Source of the DNA: Pradoshia sp. D12
GTDB lineage: Bacteria; Bacillota; Bacilli; Bacillales; Pradoshiaceae
Direction: 5' to 3'
Assembly: GCF_008935075.1 (NCBI RefSeq)
Contig: NZ_CP044545.1
Coordinates: 1,019,501-1,083,500 of the forward strand
Length of the DNA: 64,000 nt
The notes under the pieces were generated by a model, which worked only from the letters and a program-made list of their open reading frames with translations, did no database searches and had not been told where the DNA came from. The translations under genes were made by a program, and so were the position numbers. Positions within the stretch are counted from its first letter, which is position 1. Each line of letters opens with the position of its first letter. Shown one piece after another: positions 43,644-53,701 of this stretch.

Positions 43644-44183
43644 ATGGCTATCCAAATCTTTATATTAAGCAAACTAATGGAGGATAATAATTATCCTTAT
43701 AAATTAAAAAAGCAGCTTTCAGAGCCAATTCCATTGGATCAATTAGGTGGATTAACAGAAAGCAAACTGTACTATCACTTTGAATCGTTGGCTAAACAGG
43801 GATTGGTTGAACAAGTTGAAGTTATAAAAGAGGAACATCGTCCAGATAAACAAGTTTTTGCGATTACGGATAAGGGACGTGAAGAGCTTCCTAAGAAAAT
43901 ATACAAACTGTTGGAAAATGCCGAGGATATCAGTGATATGGTAGTAGGTATTGCTAATATCAGGTATGTCGATCGTGATCGGGTTCTAACTATTCTTAAC
44001 AAGAAATCAGAGCATATCCGTGCTCAATGGATGCATATTAAAGATTTTGAAAAAAAGGTTGAAGTAGACGAGGAAAACAAGAACCTTGTAGAGTTTATAG
44101 GGGAGTATGTGACTGCTAGAGTAGATCATACTATTTACTGGTTGGAAGAGTTAATCAAACAGATCAAACAGAGGAAAATATAA
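43644..44183 (+). CDS. PadR family transcriptional regulator
   Basis: This 179-residue protein has an N-terminal winged helix of the PadR type (AIQIFILSKLMEDNNYPYKL...ESKLYYHFESLAKQGLVEQ, then VFAITDKGREELPKKI) and a C-terminal coiled-coil dimerisation region. AAGGAGCTTAG precedes the ATG. The inducer and targets are unknown. It is monocistronic. Confidence 0.88.
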   Translation: MAIQIFILSKLMEDNNYPYKLKKQLSEPIPLDQLGGLTESKLYYHFESLAKQGLVEQVEVIKEEHRPDKQVFAITDKGREELPKKIYKLLENAEDISDMVVGIANIRYVDRDRVLTILNKKSEHIRAQWMHIKDFEKKVEVDEENKNLVEFIGEYVTARVDHTIYWLEELIKQIKQRKI

Positions 44184-44234
44184 ATTAACAGGAACTATAT
44201 TTTTTTGAAAAATTACAAAAGATTTGGAGATTTT

Positions 44235-44280
44235 AAGGCACCACAAATGTTAGAGTCTACTAACAATTGTGGTGCCTTTT
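44235..44280 (+). terminator. Terminator of the PadR gene
   Basis: AAGGCACCACAA (44235-44246) pairs with TTGTGGTGCCTT (44267-44278), with an inner TGTTAG/CTAACA stem, followed by T. Confidence 0.85.
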
Positions 44281-44588
44281 ATATGCTGCCTAATAAAGTG
44301 TTGGCGATACCTATCTAGAAGGAGAGGTGTTCTATAAAAATGAAATATAGATTGGTCAGCTTCTCACCAATAAACTCCTATATTTTATTTCTACTAGAAT
44401 TGGACACAAAGATTTTCTCATTTATAAAGGTACATATATTTATGGTTCTTTTATCTACTTCACAGAATTATCATTCACCATACAACATTAGATAACTGCT
44501 GTTATTTAAAATTCTGGTAGAAATATAGGATAAATTTCATGTATTTTTTTTGAAAAAAGAGGTTTAAAACTTAGAAATACCATATCAT

Positions 44589-44618
44589 TTGCAATCTTTT
44601 TAACCTGTAATTTATAGT
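44589..44618 (+). promoter_or_regulatory. Probable catalase promoter
   Basis: TTGCAA (44589-44594) and TATAGT (44613-44618) are separated by 18 bp and sit directly upstream of the PerR box. Confidence 0.55.
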
Positions 44619-44633
44619 AATAATAGAAGTTGT

Positions 44634-44648
44634 TTATAATTATTATAG
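44634..44648. promoter_or_regulatory. PerR box
   Basis: TTATAATTATTATAG matches the PerR consensus TTATAATNATTATAA at all but the last base. Placed at the expected transcription start of the catalase, it would give peroxide-inducible expression. Confidence 0.85.
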
Positions 44649-44741
44649 ATTGAAATTAATTCCAAAGATGGTACTCCTTAATACTGTATATTCATCATAC
44701 AGGGGTTATAAGGAGAGCTATTAAAAGAGGAGGTTTTCAGT

Positions 44742-46391
44742 ATGGCAGAGAACAAAGATCATAATGGTTCAAAGAAAGAAGAAATGAAACGCGAGACTTT
44801 GACAACTCGTCAGGGCCATCCAGTAACGGATAACCAAAATATCCGCACAGTTGGAAATCGTGGACCGGCAACACTTGAGAACTATCACTTTATTGAAAAG
44901 ATTTCCCACTTTGACCGTGAGGAAGTACCTGAGCGTGTCGTTCATGCTCGTGGTGCAGGAGCATTTGGATATTTCGAAACATATGGAAAAGTTGGCGATG
45001 AGCCAGTAGAAAAATATACTCGTGCAAAAGTATTTTCCGGTGCTGGAAAACGTACCCCATTAATGGTTCGTTTCTCTACAGTGGCAGGTGCAAAAGATTC
45101 ATCTGAAACAGCACGTGATCCACGTGGATTTGCTGTTAAAATGTATACAGAAGACGGTAACTGGGATTTGGTTGGGAACAACCTTAAAATTTTCTTTATC
45201 CGTGATGCAATGAAATTCCCTGATATGATTCATGCATTTAAAGTGGATCCAGCTTCAAACGTGGCAGATCCTAGAAGGATGTTTGATTTTGTTTCCCGCA
45301 CACCTGAAGCAACACATATGATTACATTCCTATTCTCTCCATGGGGTATTCCAGCAACATACCGCCACATGCAGGGATCTGGTGTAAATACGTATAAATG
45401 GGTAAATGATAAAGGCGAAGCAGTGTTGGTTAAATATCACTGGGAGCCAAAACAAGGAATTCGTAACTTGACACAAGAAGATGCAGATTCTATCCAGGCT
45501 AAAACAACTGCCCATGCAACACAGGATTTATATGAAGCGATTGAACGTGGAGAATACCCTGAATGGGAGTTATATGTACAAATTATGGAGGATGATTATC
45601 ATCCTGAACTTGATTTTGATCCTCTTGATGATACTAAACTATGGCCAGAGGACAAATTCCCATGGTTGCCAGTTGGTAAAATGGTATTAGATCGTAATCC
45701 GGTCGATTATCATGCTGAAATTGAACAAGCTGCCTTCGGTACTGGAGTTCTTGTTGATGGTATGGATTTCTCAGACGATAAAATGCTGCAAGGACGTACA
45801 TTCTCCTACTCTGATACACAACGTTATCGTGTAGGACCGAACTATCTTAAATTGCCAGTGAATGCACCAAAAGTGCCAGTTCGCACTAATCAGCATCGCG
45901 GCCAAATGGATGTTCGCGATCCAAAAGAATCCGGAGATAATCCGCATATTAACTATGAGCCATCTATGGTTGGCGGATTCCAGGAAGCAAGTAAAGAAGA
46001 ACGTCCGCAACACCGTCCAACATACAATGCTGCAGTCATGAGTGAACCAATTGACCGTCCTAACAACTTTGGTCAAGCAGGTGAAACATATCGCAGCTTT
46101 GAGGATTGGGAACGTGATGAGTTAATTAACAACCTATCCAATGCTCTTGCAATTTGTGATAAACGTATTCAAGATGCCATGGTGGAATACTTCACTCAAG
46201 CAGATGAAGAATATGGACGCCGTGTAAGAGAAGGCATCGAAATGAAAATGAAAGAATTAGCAGAAATGAAGGAAGAATCTGCAGTACCAGGCCGTGAAGC
46301 AGGTAAATCCAGATTCGGTCAAGGTACGGCAGCAGCAATGGAAGCAACAAAAGATGCTGTGAAGAAAAGCCATGAGGCTGATCCATATTAA
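44742..46391 (+). CDS. Heme catalase (KatA/KatX type)
   Basis: This 549-residue monofunctional catalase has the active-site His68 in [14 protein letters not shown], the Asn in [15 protein letters not shown] and the heme-binding Tyr in [15 protein letters not shown]. It has an alanine- and lysine-rich C-terminal tail beyond the usual core, close in length to Bacillus subtilis KatX (547), whereas KatA is 483. It removes hydrogen peroxide in the cytoplasm. The PerR box argues for vegetative peroxide control, as in katA. An AAAGAGGAGG site precedes the ATG, and a strong terminator follows. Confidence 0.93.
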   Translation: MAENKDHNGSKKEEMKRETLTTRQGHPVTDNQNIRTVGNRGPATLENYHFIEKISHFDREEVPERVVHARGAGAFGYFETYGKVGDEPVEKYTRAKVFSGAGKRTPLMVRFSTVAGAKDSSETARDPRGFAVKMYTEDGNWDLVGNNLKIFFIRDAMKFPDMIHAFKVDPASNVADPRRMFDFVSRTPEATHMITFLFSPWGIPATYRHMQGSGVNTYKWVNDKGEAVLVKYHWEPKQGIRNLTQEDADSIQAKTTAHATQDLYEAIERGEYPEWELYVQIMEDDYHPELDFDPLDDTKLWPEDKFPWLPVGKMVLDRNPVDYHAEIEQAAFGTGVLVDGMDFSDDKMLQGRTFSYSDTQRYRVGPNYLKLPVNAPKVPVRTNQHRGQMDVRDPKESGDNPHINYEPSMVGGFQEASKEERPQHRPTYNAAVMSEPIDRPNNFGQAGETYRSFEDWERDELINNLSNALAICDKRIQDAMVEYFTQADEEYGRRVREGIEMKMKELAEMKEESAVPGREAGKSRFGQGTAAAMEATKDAVKKSHEADPY

Positions 46392-46406
46392 TAGATGGAC
46401 TAAAAG

Positions 46407-46438
46407 AAACTGCCAGTCAATTTGACTGGCAGTTTTTT
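46407..46438 (+). terminator. Terminator of the catalase gene
   Basis: AAACTGCCAGTC pairs with GACTGGCAGTTT, followed by six T. Confidence 0.9.
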
Positions 46439-46532
46439 AATGACGATTTGTTATTGAAGCAATAGAAGTAGTTAGAGATAAATGATAGAAAGAGAGGATT
46501 CCCTTTATTAAATCGCCTTCCCAATATGATAA

Positions 46533-47108
46533 TTAGGAACTTTGGTTTTCAGAATCTTCATACATGATTTCGTTCATATCTTCAATCAATTGCTTCAAGT
46601 CTTCCTGATGTCTCAATGCAGCAAAACGCAAAGAAGATACAAATAGAGGATAAATATAAGTGAGGCTGATAAATTCTAGATAATCATTGAGATTACTGGC
46701 CTCTTCGGGATCTATAGCCACCCCTGTTGAAATCATATAATCATAATCTTCTTCTGCAGCATAAGCGATTTCAAACATTTGGTGACCAGCATCATTATTA
46801 GCTTGTTCTGCCACTTTTTCCATTTCCTCCATTAAATAATCAATATTGACGCTTAAATAGAGGGCAGCTTGCGGAAGGAAATTATAATCAGCATAGAGTA
46901 CTAAACAACCGTCTCCTTCACCTTCTTCCCAGATTGGATACAGGGTAGGTGATAATCCTGGAAAGGGAAAATCGGGTACTTCCTCAAAATGAAAATATGT
47001 TTGCTTAGCTCTTTTCCCATAGCTTACTAGATCTTCATAACTGATCTCTTCAGCCAGTTTTCCACTAACAGAATTTCCTTGCCCAGTTTTAATCATCGCT
47101 CTTTTCAT
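46533..47108 (-). CDS. Hypothetical acidic cytoplasmic protein
   Basis: This 191-residue, acid-rich protein has a C-terminal helical half (LRHQEDLKQLIEDMNEIMYE). It has no signal peptide, no membrane segment and no recognised domain. A purine-rich GGAGTGGAAG site precedes the ATG. It is convergent with the catalase. Confidence 0.55.
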   Translation of the reverse strand: MKRAMIKTGQGNSVSGKLAEEISYEDLVSYGKRAKQTYFHFEEVPDFPFPGLSPTLYPIWEEGEGDGCLVLYADYNFLPQAALYLSVNIDYLMEEMEKVAEQANNDAGHQMFEIAYAAEEDYDYMISTGVAIDPEEASNLNDYLEFISLTYIYPLFVSSLRFAALRHQEDLKQLIEDMNEIMYEDSENQSS

Positions 47109-47660
47109 TAGCCTTCCACTCCTTTGTAATTTGTTCGTTTATCCCTTTTTCCAGCGTGCTAATCATAGAAAATATTGAACATGTGTTTGGCAACAAATTA
47201 AAACTACTGAGGTGTTTATCTCTAGCTCATCTTTAAAAAGCTAAAAACTAACCTAAATAAACGTCATTTCATGGGATAGGAAGGAATGACTTTTTTAGTG
47301 ATGTAGTATGTATTTTAAATTGATTGGCAAACTTATGTAAGATCCTCAAGGAGTACAGTCTAGCAGAGCAAGATTGCTAAGATTTGTATTCTTATTTGTT
47401 AATATATGTAATATTTTGACATCTGAGAAATCAAAGATAAAGAGAATCTACGAAAATCAATCAATATTTTGGAAAATATTTAACTAAAATAGATAGCATT
47501 ATAAAATTGTAAAAGAATTGTTGGTATACGCTGGCTTGCAAAACCTTGTGAGGGCTCTTTCATTTTTTAAATGACTATAAATGTTAACAATTACAGAAAT
47601 ATAAATCTATTAGTATGTTAAAATATTCCTGTATAGAATTAGTGTACAGGAGTTGAAAAG
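47109..47660. other. Intergenic region with an orphan hairpin
   Basis: No gene is seen in 550 bases. GTCATT (47263-47268) pairs with AATGAC (47285-47290), followed by six T, a weak terminator-like element without an obvious upstream gene. Confidence 0.35.
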
Positions 47661-48176
47661 ATGAAAAAAGCTTTATTTATCATGATCAGTTTATGGTCCA
47701 TTTTTTTGTTGATGGGATGTAATTCGGAAGAGGAAAGTAAAGAAGAAGGACAGGATATAAGGGAAATGGTTCAAGATTATAGTACGGGGAGTTTTGATAA
47801 TGTCTCTGCGTCCATTACATCACATAAGTTAATTGTGAAGGATGATAAGGAGAAGTCTTATGATCTTCCTGCGGAAGAGTTTTTTGTTTCCATTGCACCC
47901 TATGTTAAAGAGACTCATCCATGTGAAATCCACAGTTTAACAGGCTGCCAGGGGGAACTGGTTAATAAGGATTTCAATGTATATATTCAAGATGAAGATG
48001 GCAAGGTCATTGTTGATGAAACCATGACTTCCTTGGAAAATGGGTTTATAGATATATGGTTACCACGGGAGAAAACATATCAGGTAAGAATTAACTATGG
48101 AGAAAAAACATCTGAAACGACGATTTCTACCTATAAGGACGACAATACCTGCATTACTACAATGCAATTAATATAG
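47661..48176 (+). CDS. cueP: CueP family copper-binding lipoprotein
   Basis: This 171-residue lipoprotein has signal peptide and lipobox LLMGC (Cys20). The mature part carries the CueP metal-site signature: HPCEIHSLTGCQGEL around residue 93 and DNTCITTMQL at the C-terminus, giving three conserved Cys. CueP binds periplasmic copper in Gram-negatives; here it would be anchored to the outer face of the membrane. No copper exporter is adjacent. TACAGGAGTTG precedes the ATG. Confidence 0.9.
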   Translation: MKKALFIMISLWSIFLLMGCNSEEESKEEGQDIREMVQDYSTGSFDNVSASITSHKLIVKDDKEKSYDLPAEEFFVSIAPYVKETHPCEIHSLTGCQGELVNKDFNVYIQDEDGKVIVDETMTSLENGFIDIWLPREKTYQVRINYGEKTSETTISTYKDDNTCITTMQLI

Positions 48177-48330
48177 GTGTCTATTCAGAAATATGTTTGA
48201 GATTAACTATCCGCTGATTTTTTTATCTATACAAATATAAAAGTAGAGAGTGAACTAAAGGAAATAAATTGGGAATTACAACAAAAATTCAAAAAAAATC
48301 TACAAAGATTCCACCCCATAAGCAAAAGTA

Positions 48331-48364
48331 AAATCCGCCAATTTAAACGATGGCGGATTTTTTA
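48331..48364 (+). terminator. Terminator of cueP
   Basis: AAATCCGCCA pairs with TGGCGGATTT, followed by TTT. Confidence 0.85.
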
Positions 48365-48395
48365 TATCAATGATTTATCTATTTGGTTACTGTGC

Positions 48396-49673
48396 TTACA
48401 AATCATTTAACGAGATAATATCCCCGCTCGAGGCGCGTACTCCATAATGACAATCTAATAGTCCGCATAATATATATTTATTTTGCTGAGAATCAAAGAC
48501 ATAACGAGGTGTCAGCTCAAAATGATCTTTAATTTTTTGATAAGCTTCGTTTTTATTGACCAAAACTTCTTCTGAGCAAGAAAAATGACCAAATTGATCA
48601 ATAAAAGGCTGATTATCCATGTAATTAATAGCTTGCAAACTCTTCGCATCAAAAATAATCATAAGCTTTCTATGAAAAACACATTTAGTGTCTTCTTGAT
48701 TTAATCGTAATATTGCGTGGATGTATCCTTGATCACGGTGTAGAGTTTTCAGTGTCCAATTTCCTGTTTCATTTGAGTATACCTGGCGCAAAAATTCAGT
48801 GACCCCTACTATACATTTTTCTTCCTCAGCTTTACTAATTGGGAATGAATCCGGGCTCTGCTCATTGGATATTGCTTGCTCGATTGTTACATCCCAACTC
48901 AATTTAAGTTCCTGTCTTTCAAATGGTTTAAGGTTGGGTTCATCCCAATATATAGGTTTATTTATTTCTAAGGGTCTCATATCTTTGTTGAAATCTAATG
49001 GGATTACAGATTTCTGTTCATTTGTAACATAAATTTCCTCCACGCCATAAACGGGGATGAGTTGTTCCGATTCAAAGGATGGAAAATTGAGTAACTTTAA
49101 TTGTTTCCATGCAAGGTGTTCTATTGATTCAAGAGATAGTGTGTATACTTCTTTCTTTATCATTTCATTGGGTGGAAATAGACCATGTTTAGAGTAGAGG
49201 GTGAGGTTACCATTATGATCTACAATCACTTTAATATGACCCGAGGGAGAAAAATATATATCTTCAAAGCATGCTTCAAAGTTAAATTCCCCATTTTCTT
49301 CTTTATGCAATTTAAAGTGCTTCCCATATGACAAACCAGTTTCTTGTTCAATCCAGTTTACAACGGTGTCTCTATTAACTTCAGTAAATCTAAAGCCGTT
49401 TGCATAAGAAATGTCGCCTACAAAAATTACTCTCTCATATCTTAGGCTATTAATATCTAATTCAATAACTGCTGTGCCCTCAGGGTTAAGTTCTTCTTCC
49501 TCTTGTTCCTCCACATGATTAGGAAACCACTCCATTTCAAGAAAATATACCGTCTCATTTAAGATATTTAACTTGCGAGATAATGAATGTCGTTTCAAAT
49601 AATAATTATCCAAACCAAATTTAGCTCTGGTAGAATCAATTAATTCGTTTATTTTTATATTCATATTTTGCAC
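48396..49673 (-). CDS. Hypothetical protein with PepSY/YcdB-like features
   Basis: This 425-residue protein lacks a signal peptide. Segments such as YFSPSGHIKVIVDHNGNLTLYS and YVFDSQQNKYILCGLLDCHYGV with GDIISLNDL resemble the beta-hairpin repeats of PepSY/YcdB-like proteins, but the match is loose. The C-terminal half has several Cys. Function is unknown. The start codon is preceded by AGGGGTAGGTGC. Confidence 0.55.
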   Translation of the reverse strand: MQNMNIKINELIDSTRAKFGLDNYYLKRHSLSRKLNILNETVYFLEMEWFPNHVEEQEEEELNPEGTAVIELDINSLRYERVIFVGDISYANGFRFTEVNRDTVVNWIEQETGLSYGKHFKLHKEENGEFNFEACFEDIYFSPSGHIKVIVDHNGNLTLYSKHGLFPPNEMIKKEVYTLSLESIEHLAWKQLKLLNFPSFESEQLIPVYGVEEIYVTNEQKSVIPLDFNKDMRPLEINKPIYWDEPNLKPFERQELKLSWDVTIEQAISNEQSPDSFPISKAEEEKCIVGVTEFLRQVYSNETGNWTLKTLHRDQGYIHAILRLNQEDTKCVFHRKLMIIFDAKSLQAINYMDNQPFIDQFGHFSCSEEVLVNKNEAYQKIKDHFELTPRYVFDSQQNKYILCGLLDCHYGVRASSGDIISLNDL

Positions 49674-49904
49674 CTACCCCTTTATAATCAGAACGCATAT
49701 TACCTTAATTATACAGAAGAGTGAGCTTTAGGTTATAAATTATTAATTCTTCGATTATTAGTAATAACAATAATCCATACAAAACATAGCTAATTAGTTG
49801 GAATTAACTATTGACGTAATGTTTGGATAAATTGTAAGATTATTCTTAATCATTAATTTGATAGCTCGGATTTAAAAAAATTAAGCAGTATTTGAGGTGT
49901 TCAA

Positions 49905-51083
49905 ATGACAGAACGATTTTATGACCAATTAAGTAAAGATTTTGAGGAAATGGTTTCCTGGAGGAGATATTTACATCAAAATCCGGAATTGTCATTTCAA
50001 GAGTCAAACACTGCTAAATTCATTGCAGATAAGCTGCGAAGCTTTGGAATCAACGTGAAGGAGCAGGTTGGAGGAAATGGAGTGATCGGTGTTATTGAGG
50101 GCAATCATCCGGGAAAAACCATTGCTTTCCGAGCTGATTTTGATGCTTTACCAATCCATGATGAAAAGAACGTTAAGTATAAATCAAGTGTTGACGGAGT
50201 CATGCACGCTTGCGGTCACGATGGACATACATCGGCTTTACTTGCGGTAGCGAAAGTATTAAACAATCATCGCAATCAATTAAAGGGGAAAGTAGTTTTA
50301 TTATTTCAACATGCGGAGGAGAAGCCACCAGGCGGTGCAAAATTTATGATAGAAGAGGGTGCTTTGGACGGTGTGGATTTCATCTTTGGTGGGCATCTTG
50401 CGACTGATTTGCCTGTGGGGAAGATTGCAACAAGACCGGGTCCTGTCATGGCATCTGTTGACGCATTTAAAATCACCTTGCAGGGGATAGGAGGACATGG
50501 TGCAAGACCGCATCAAACCATTGATACTGTAGCAATTGGGAGCAGGTTGGTTACTCATCTGCAGGAGATAGTCAGCCGCCGTGTTGATCCAGTTGAACCG
50601 GCTGTTGTAACGGTTGGAAGCTTCCATGCCGGAAACGCCTTTAATATTATTGCAGATTCGGCCATTTTGGAAGGAACTGTTCGCGCTATGAACTCGAATG
50701 TTCGCCAACAAATCGAGTCCGAAATTCGTGCTATTCTGGATGGGATGAAGGTTGCTGATAGAATTGAGTATTCATTAGAGTATATCCACGGATATCCAGT
50801 CCTGGTCAATCATAAAGAGGAAGCCTTATTAATTGAAAAATTAGTAAAAGAAACGATTTCTTTGGATGCCTTTGTTGAAAAAGACATCGTCCTTGGAGCT
50901 GAGGATTTTGCTTATTATCTGGAAGAGAGACCAGGGGCATACTTCCATGTTGGAGCACATAATGAACAGGCAGAAACACAGTTCCCTCACCATCATCCGC
51001 GATTTGATTTTGATGAAAAGGCATTGCTGCAGTTAAGCCGTATTTTTCTACAATTAGCTAATCATTATTTAGTAACAGACTAG
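49905..51083 (+). CDS. M20 family amidohydrolase
   Basis: This 392-residue metallo-hydrolase of the M20D/hippurate hydrolase type has zinc ligands in HACGHDGHT and QHAEEKPPGG, and a dimerisation domain starting GGHGARPHQTIDTV. It cleaves an N-acyl or amino-acid amide. It is the first gene of a five-gene run with a VOC protein and an SsuABC-like importer, suggesting it unmasks an imported N-acylated or sulfur/nitrogen compound. TGAGGTG precedes the ATG. Confidence 0.9.
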   Translation: MTERFYDQLSKDFEEMVSWRRYLHQNPELSFQESNTAKFIADKLRSFGINVKEQVGGNGVIGVIEGNHPGKTIAFRADFDALPIHDEKNVKYKSSVDGVMHACGHDGHTSALLAVAKVLNNHRNQLKGKVVLLFQHAEEKPPGGAKFMIEEGALDGVDFIFGGHLATDLPVGKIATRPGPVMASVDAFKITLQGIGGHGARPHQTIDTVAIGSRLVTHLQEIVSRRVDPVEPAVVTVGSFHAGNAFNIIADSAILEGTVRAMNSNVRQQIESEIRAILDGMKVADRIEYSLEYIHGYPVLVNHKEEALLIEKLVKETISLDAFVEKDIVLGAEDFAYYLEERPGAYFHVGAHNEQAETQFPHHHPRFDFDEKALLQLSRIFLQLANHYLVTD

Positions 51084-51094
51084 GGGGAAGATTT

Positions 51095-51904
51095 ATGTTT
51101 CAATTTGACCATCTTGTTCACTTTGTTAATAGCCCAGTAGAGGCAATAGAGCAGTTTCGCGATGTTGGCTTACACGCTGTTGAAGGCGGTAAGCATGAGA
51201 GTTTAGGTACATATAATTCTCTTAGTTATTTTGATTTAAGTTACATAGAATTGATCGGTGTTTATGACAAAGAGGCAGTAGTATCTTCCTCTGGTATGAA
51301 ATATAGCTTAAGGGAAACATTGAAGAACGATCAATTCGTAGAAGGATTATCAAGGATCGCGCTGCGTTCCAATGATTTAGAAAGTGTTGCGGAGAGGTTT
51401 CGTCAACATGGATTGGATGTATATGGGCCGCACCCGATGAGTCGAAAAAGACCCGATGGAAGTGTGGTCAGCTGGAAGCTATTATACGCAGGGAAACAGG
51501 GAGCAAAACTAGATTTACCATTCTTTATTGAATGGGATCAAAAAGACGAAGAACGCAAACAGGATTTAAAAGATCGATCTGTCATCGCAAAGCATGAAAA
51601 AGGTGACATTCATTTATCATACGTAGGATTTGCTGTTCAAAAGCATGATGAAACAGCGAAAAAATGGGCTGAATATTTAGATTTGCAGGAAGGAGAAACC
51701 TTTATCGATTCTTCATTGAATGCTACTGGAAAAAGGCTGCATGTAATGGGTGGAGATATTGTTTTATTTAGCCCGAATGGAGAAGGCCGTGTATCCGACA
51801 TTTTAAATAAAAGAGGAGAAAAGCCATTTTTAGTCCAATTTAGCGGTGCCGGACAGGATGAAGAGGTCCAAATTTCAAAAGCAATCTATAGATTTTCAAA
51901 ATAA
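51095..51904 (+). CDS. VOC/glyoxalase-like protein (glyoxalase_3 type)
   Basis: This 269-residue protein has an N-terminal FDHLVHFVNSPVEAIEQFRD and a first VOC half, then WKLLYAGKQGAKLDLPFFIEWD, then a second half (HLSYVGFAVQKHDETAKKWAEYL). It starts 11 bases after the M20 gene behind AGGGGGAAG, so it belongs to the same operon. Specific activity is unknown; a lyase or dioxygenase on the imported compound is possible. Confidence 0.82.
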   Translation: MFQFDHLVHFVNSPVEAIEQFRDVGLHAVEGGKHESLGTYNSLSYFDLSYIELIGVYDKEAVVSSSGMKYSLRETLKNDQFVEGLSRIALRSNDLESVAERFRQHGLDVYGPHPMSRKRPDGSVVSWKLLYAGKQGAKLDLPFFIEWDQKDEERKQDLKDRSVIAKHEKGDIHLSYVGFAVQKHDETAKKWAEYLDLQEGETFIDSSLNATGKRLHVMGGDIVLFSPNGEGRVSDILNKRGEKPFLVQFSGAGQDEEVQISKAIYRFSK

Positions 51905-51926
51905 ATGAAGATAAGGGTGGGGACCT

Positions 51927-52901
51927 ATGAAAAAGCGTACATCAAACTACTTAATCGGAATTCTATTACTGGTTGGTGTATTATTCATCACTGGATGCGG
52001 AAAAGAAAGTTCAAGTAACGCTTCAAAAAATGGAGATAAAGAGATTACGATTGGCTATCAAAAAGGGAATACACTACATATTTTAAAAGAATCTGGCTAT
52101 CTGGAAGATACCTTGAAAGAAAAAGGGTACAAAGTGAAATGGGAAATGTTTACACATGGCGGAACATTGTTAGAAGGATTATATGCCGGTGCCATTGACT
52201 ATGGACACGCTGCTGACGGATCCGGAATCTTTGCTCAAGCCTCCGGTAAACCACTTGTATATGTAGGGGCAGATGCACCAAATCCTGAAGGTGTTGGATT
52301 GATGGTTTTAAAGGAATCAGGGATTACTTCGATTGAACAGTTAAAAGGAAAAAAGATAGGGGTTTTAAAAGGTGGTAATCATCATTATTTAGCGGTACTG
52401 GCAATTGAAAAGGCCGGTCTGTCGGTTGATGATGTGGAGTGGGTATATCCGGAGGATGCTGCGCAGGGAAGATCCATTTTTGAAACGAAAAAAGTGGATG
52501 CTTTGGCATCCTATGACCCATTCTTTGCTGCTGCTGAAGTTGAATTAGATACGATCACATTTACAGAAAACGTGGATTATCAATATCCCAATCGTACGTT
52601 CTACTATGCAACGCCAGACTTTGCGAAAGAGCATTCAGATTTAGTTGATCTTATTTTAGAAACTACGGATAAATCAGACCAATGGGCAAATGAAAATAAA
52701 GATGAAGTAGTCAAGATTATGTCCAAGGCATTGGGGATTGACGAAAAGATCGTGAAAAAGCAGTTGGATCGTCGAACATTCGGAGCAACGAAATTAACTC
52801 AGGAGATTGTGGATACACAGCAAAAACAAGCTGATAAATATTTTGAAATTGGTTTGATACCGAAAGAACTCGATGTTTCTAAAGATATGCCAATCAACTA
52901 A
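51927..52901 (+). CDS. ABC transporter substrate-binding lipoprotein (SsuA/TauA/NMT1-like)
   Basis: This 324-residue lipoprotein has lipobox LFITGC (Cys24). The mature part has ITIGYQKGNTLHILKESGYL, IDYGHAADGSGIFAQASGKP and LKGKKIGVLKGGNHHYLAVL, typical of sulfonate/taurine/pyrimidine-precursor binding proteins. It delivers the ligand to the permease encoded next. GGGTGGGGACC precedes the ATG. Confidence 0.9.
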   Translation: MKKRTSNYLIGILLLVGVLFITGCGKESSSNASKNGDKEITIGYQKGNTLHILKESGYLEDTLKEKGYKVKWEMFTHGGTLLEGLYAGAIDYGHAADGSGIFAQASGKPLVYVGADAPNPEGVGLMVLKESGITSIEQLKGKKIGVLKGGNHHYLAVLAIEKAGLSVDDVEWVYPEDAAQGRSIFETKKVDALASYDPFFAAAEVELDTITFTENVDYQYPNRTFYYATPDFAKEHSDLVDLILETTDKSDQWANENKDEVVKIMSKALGIDEKIVKKQLDRRTFGATKLTQEIVDTQQKQADKYFEIGLIPKELDVSKDMPIN

Positions 52902-52907
52902 AAAGGA

Positions 52908-53684
52908 ATGAAGACAATGAATCATAAAATAGTTAGGAATATTGAGCCCTGGATTATTCCAGTTATCATCCTGATTGTCTGGGAAGTCGTCGCCAGATTA
53001 GAAATTGTTAATGCTTCCCTTTTTCCTGCCCCTATCAGTGTATTAATTAGTGGTTGGGAGTTACTCGCGAGCGGTGAATTGGTCACTCATATTGGGGCAA
53101 GCTTAGGGCGCGCTGTTGTTGGGATGGTGATTGGCGGACTAATCGGTTTTGCACTTGGTATATTTAATGGCCTTTCAGATCGCTCCTATCGTTTAACAGA
53201 TACGAGCATTCAAATGCTACGCAATATACCGCACTTAGCATTATTGCCGCTCGTCATTGTTTGGTTGGGAATTGACGAAGGTGCAAAAATATTTCTGGTT
53301 GTATTAGGTGTGTTGTTCCCTGTCTATGTTAATACATTCCACGGCATTCGTAATGTGGATCCAGGACTAGTTGAAATGGGGAAAATGTATAAATTAAAGG
53401 GATGGAGATTATTTAAGGAAATTCTTCTGCCTGGTGCACTTCCTTCCATCTTCGTTGGTTTACGATATGCTCTCGGTGTAATGTGGTTAACCTTAATCGT
53501 TGCTGAAACAATTCCAACACAAGTAGGAATTGGCTATTTAGCAACGAATGCAAGGGAATTTATGCAAACGGATATCATTATATTAAGTATTGTAATCTAT
53601 GCGTTACTGGGTAAACTGGCAGATATCATTGCCCAATTAGGTGAGAAAAAAGCGCTGAAGTGGAACGTAAGCTACAACAAATGA
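52908..53684 (+). CDS. ABC transporter permease (SsuC-like)
   Basis: This 258-residue protein has six helices. The EAA loop is visible as [20 protein letters not shown] followed by ALPS. It is 6 bases downstream of the binding protein and overlaps the region before the ATPase. It forms the channel of an SsuABC/TauABC-type importer. Confidence 0.93.
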   Translation: MKTMNHKIVRNIEPWIIPVIILIVWEVVARLEIVNASLFPAPISVLISGWELLASGELVTHIGASLGRAVVGMVIGGLIGFALGIFNGLSDRSYRLTDTSIQMLRNIPHLALLPLVIVWLGIDEGAKIFLVVLGVLFPVYVNTFHGIRNVDPGLVEMGKMYKLKGWRLFKEILLPGALPSIFVGLRYALGVMWLTLIVAETIPTQVGIGYLATNAREFMQTDIIILSIVIYALLGKLADIIAQLGEKKALKWNVSYNK

Positions 53685-53701
53685 AGGAGGAGGTGGTAAG
53701 A

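Larger units (their letters stand above)
44184..44741. other. Catalase upstream region
   Basis: After the PadR terminator at 44235-44280 there is no convincing gene. The catalase promoter and PerR box lie at 44589-44648, and a long leader follows. Confidence 0.5.

Noticed and set aside
44340-44495. 51-codon frame behind GGAGAGG in the catalase upstream region
   Set aside because: Spacing of 12 bases is poor, composition is random-like, and it lies upstream of the likely catalase promoter.
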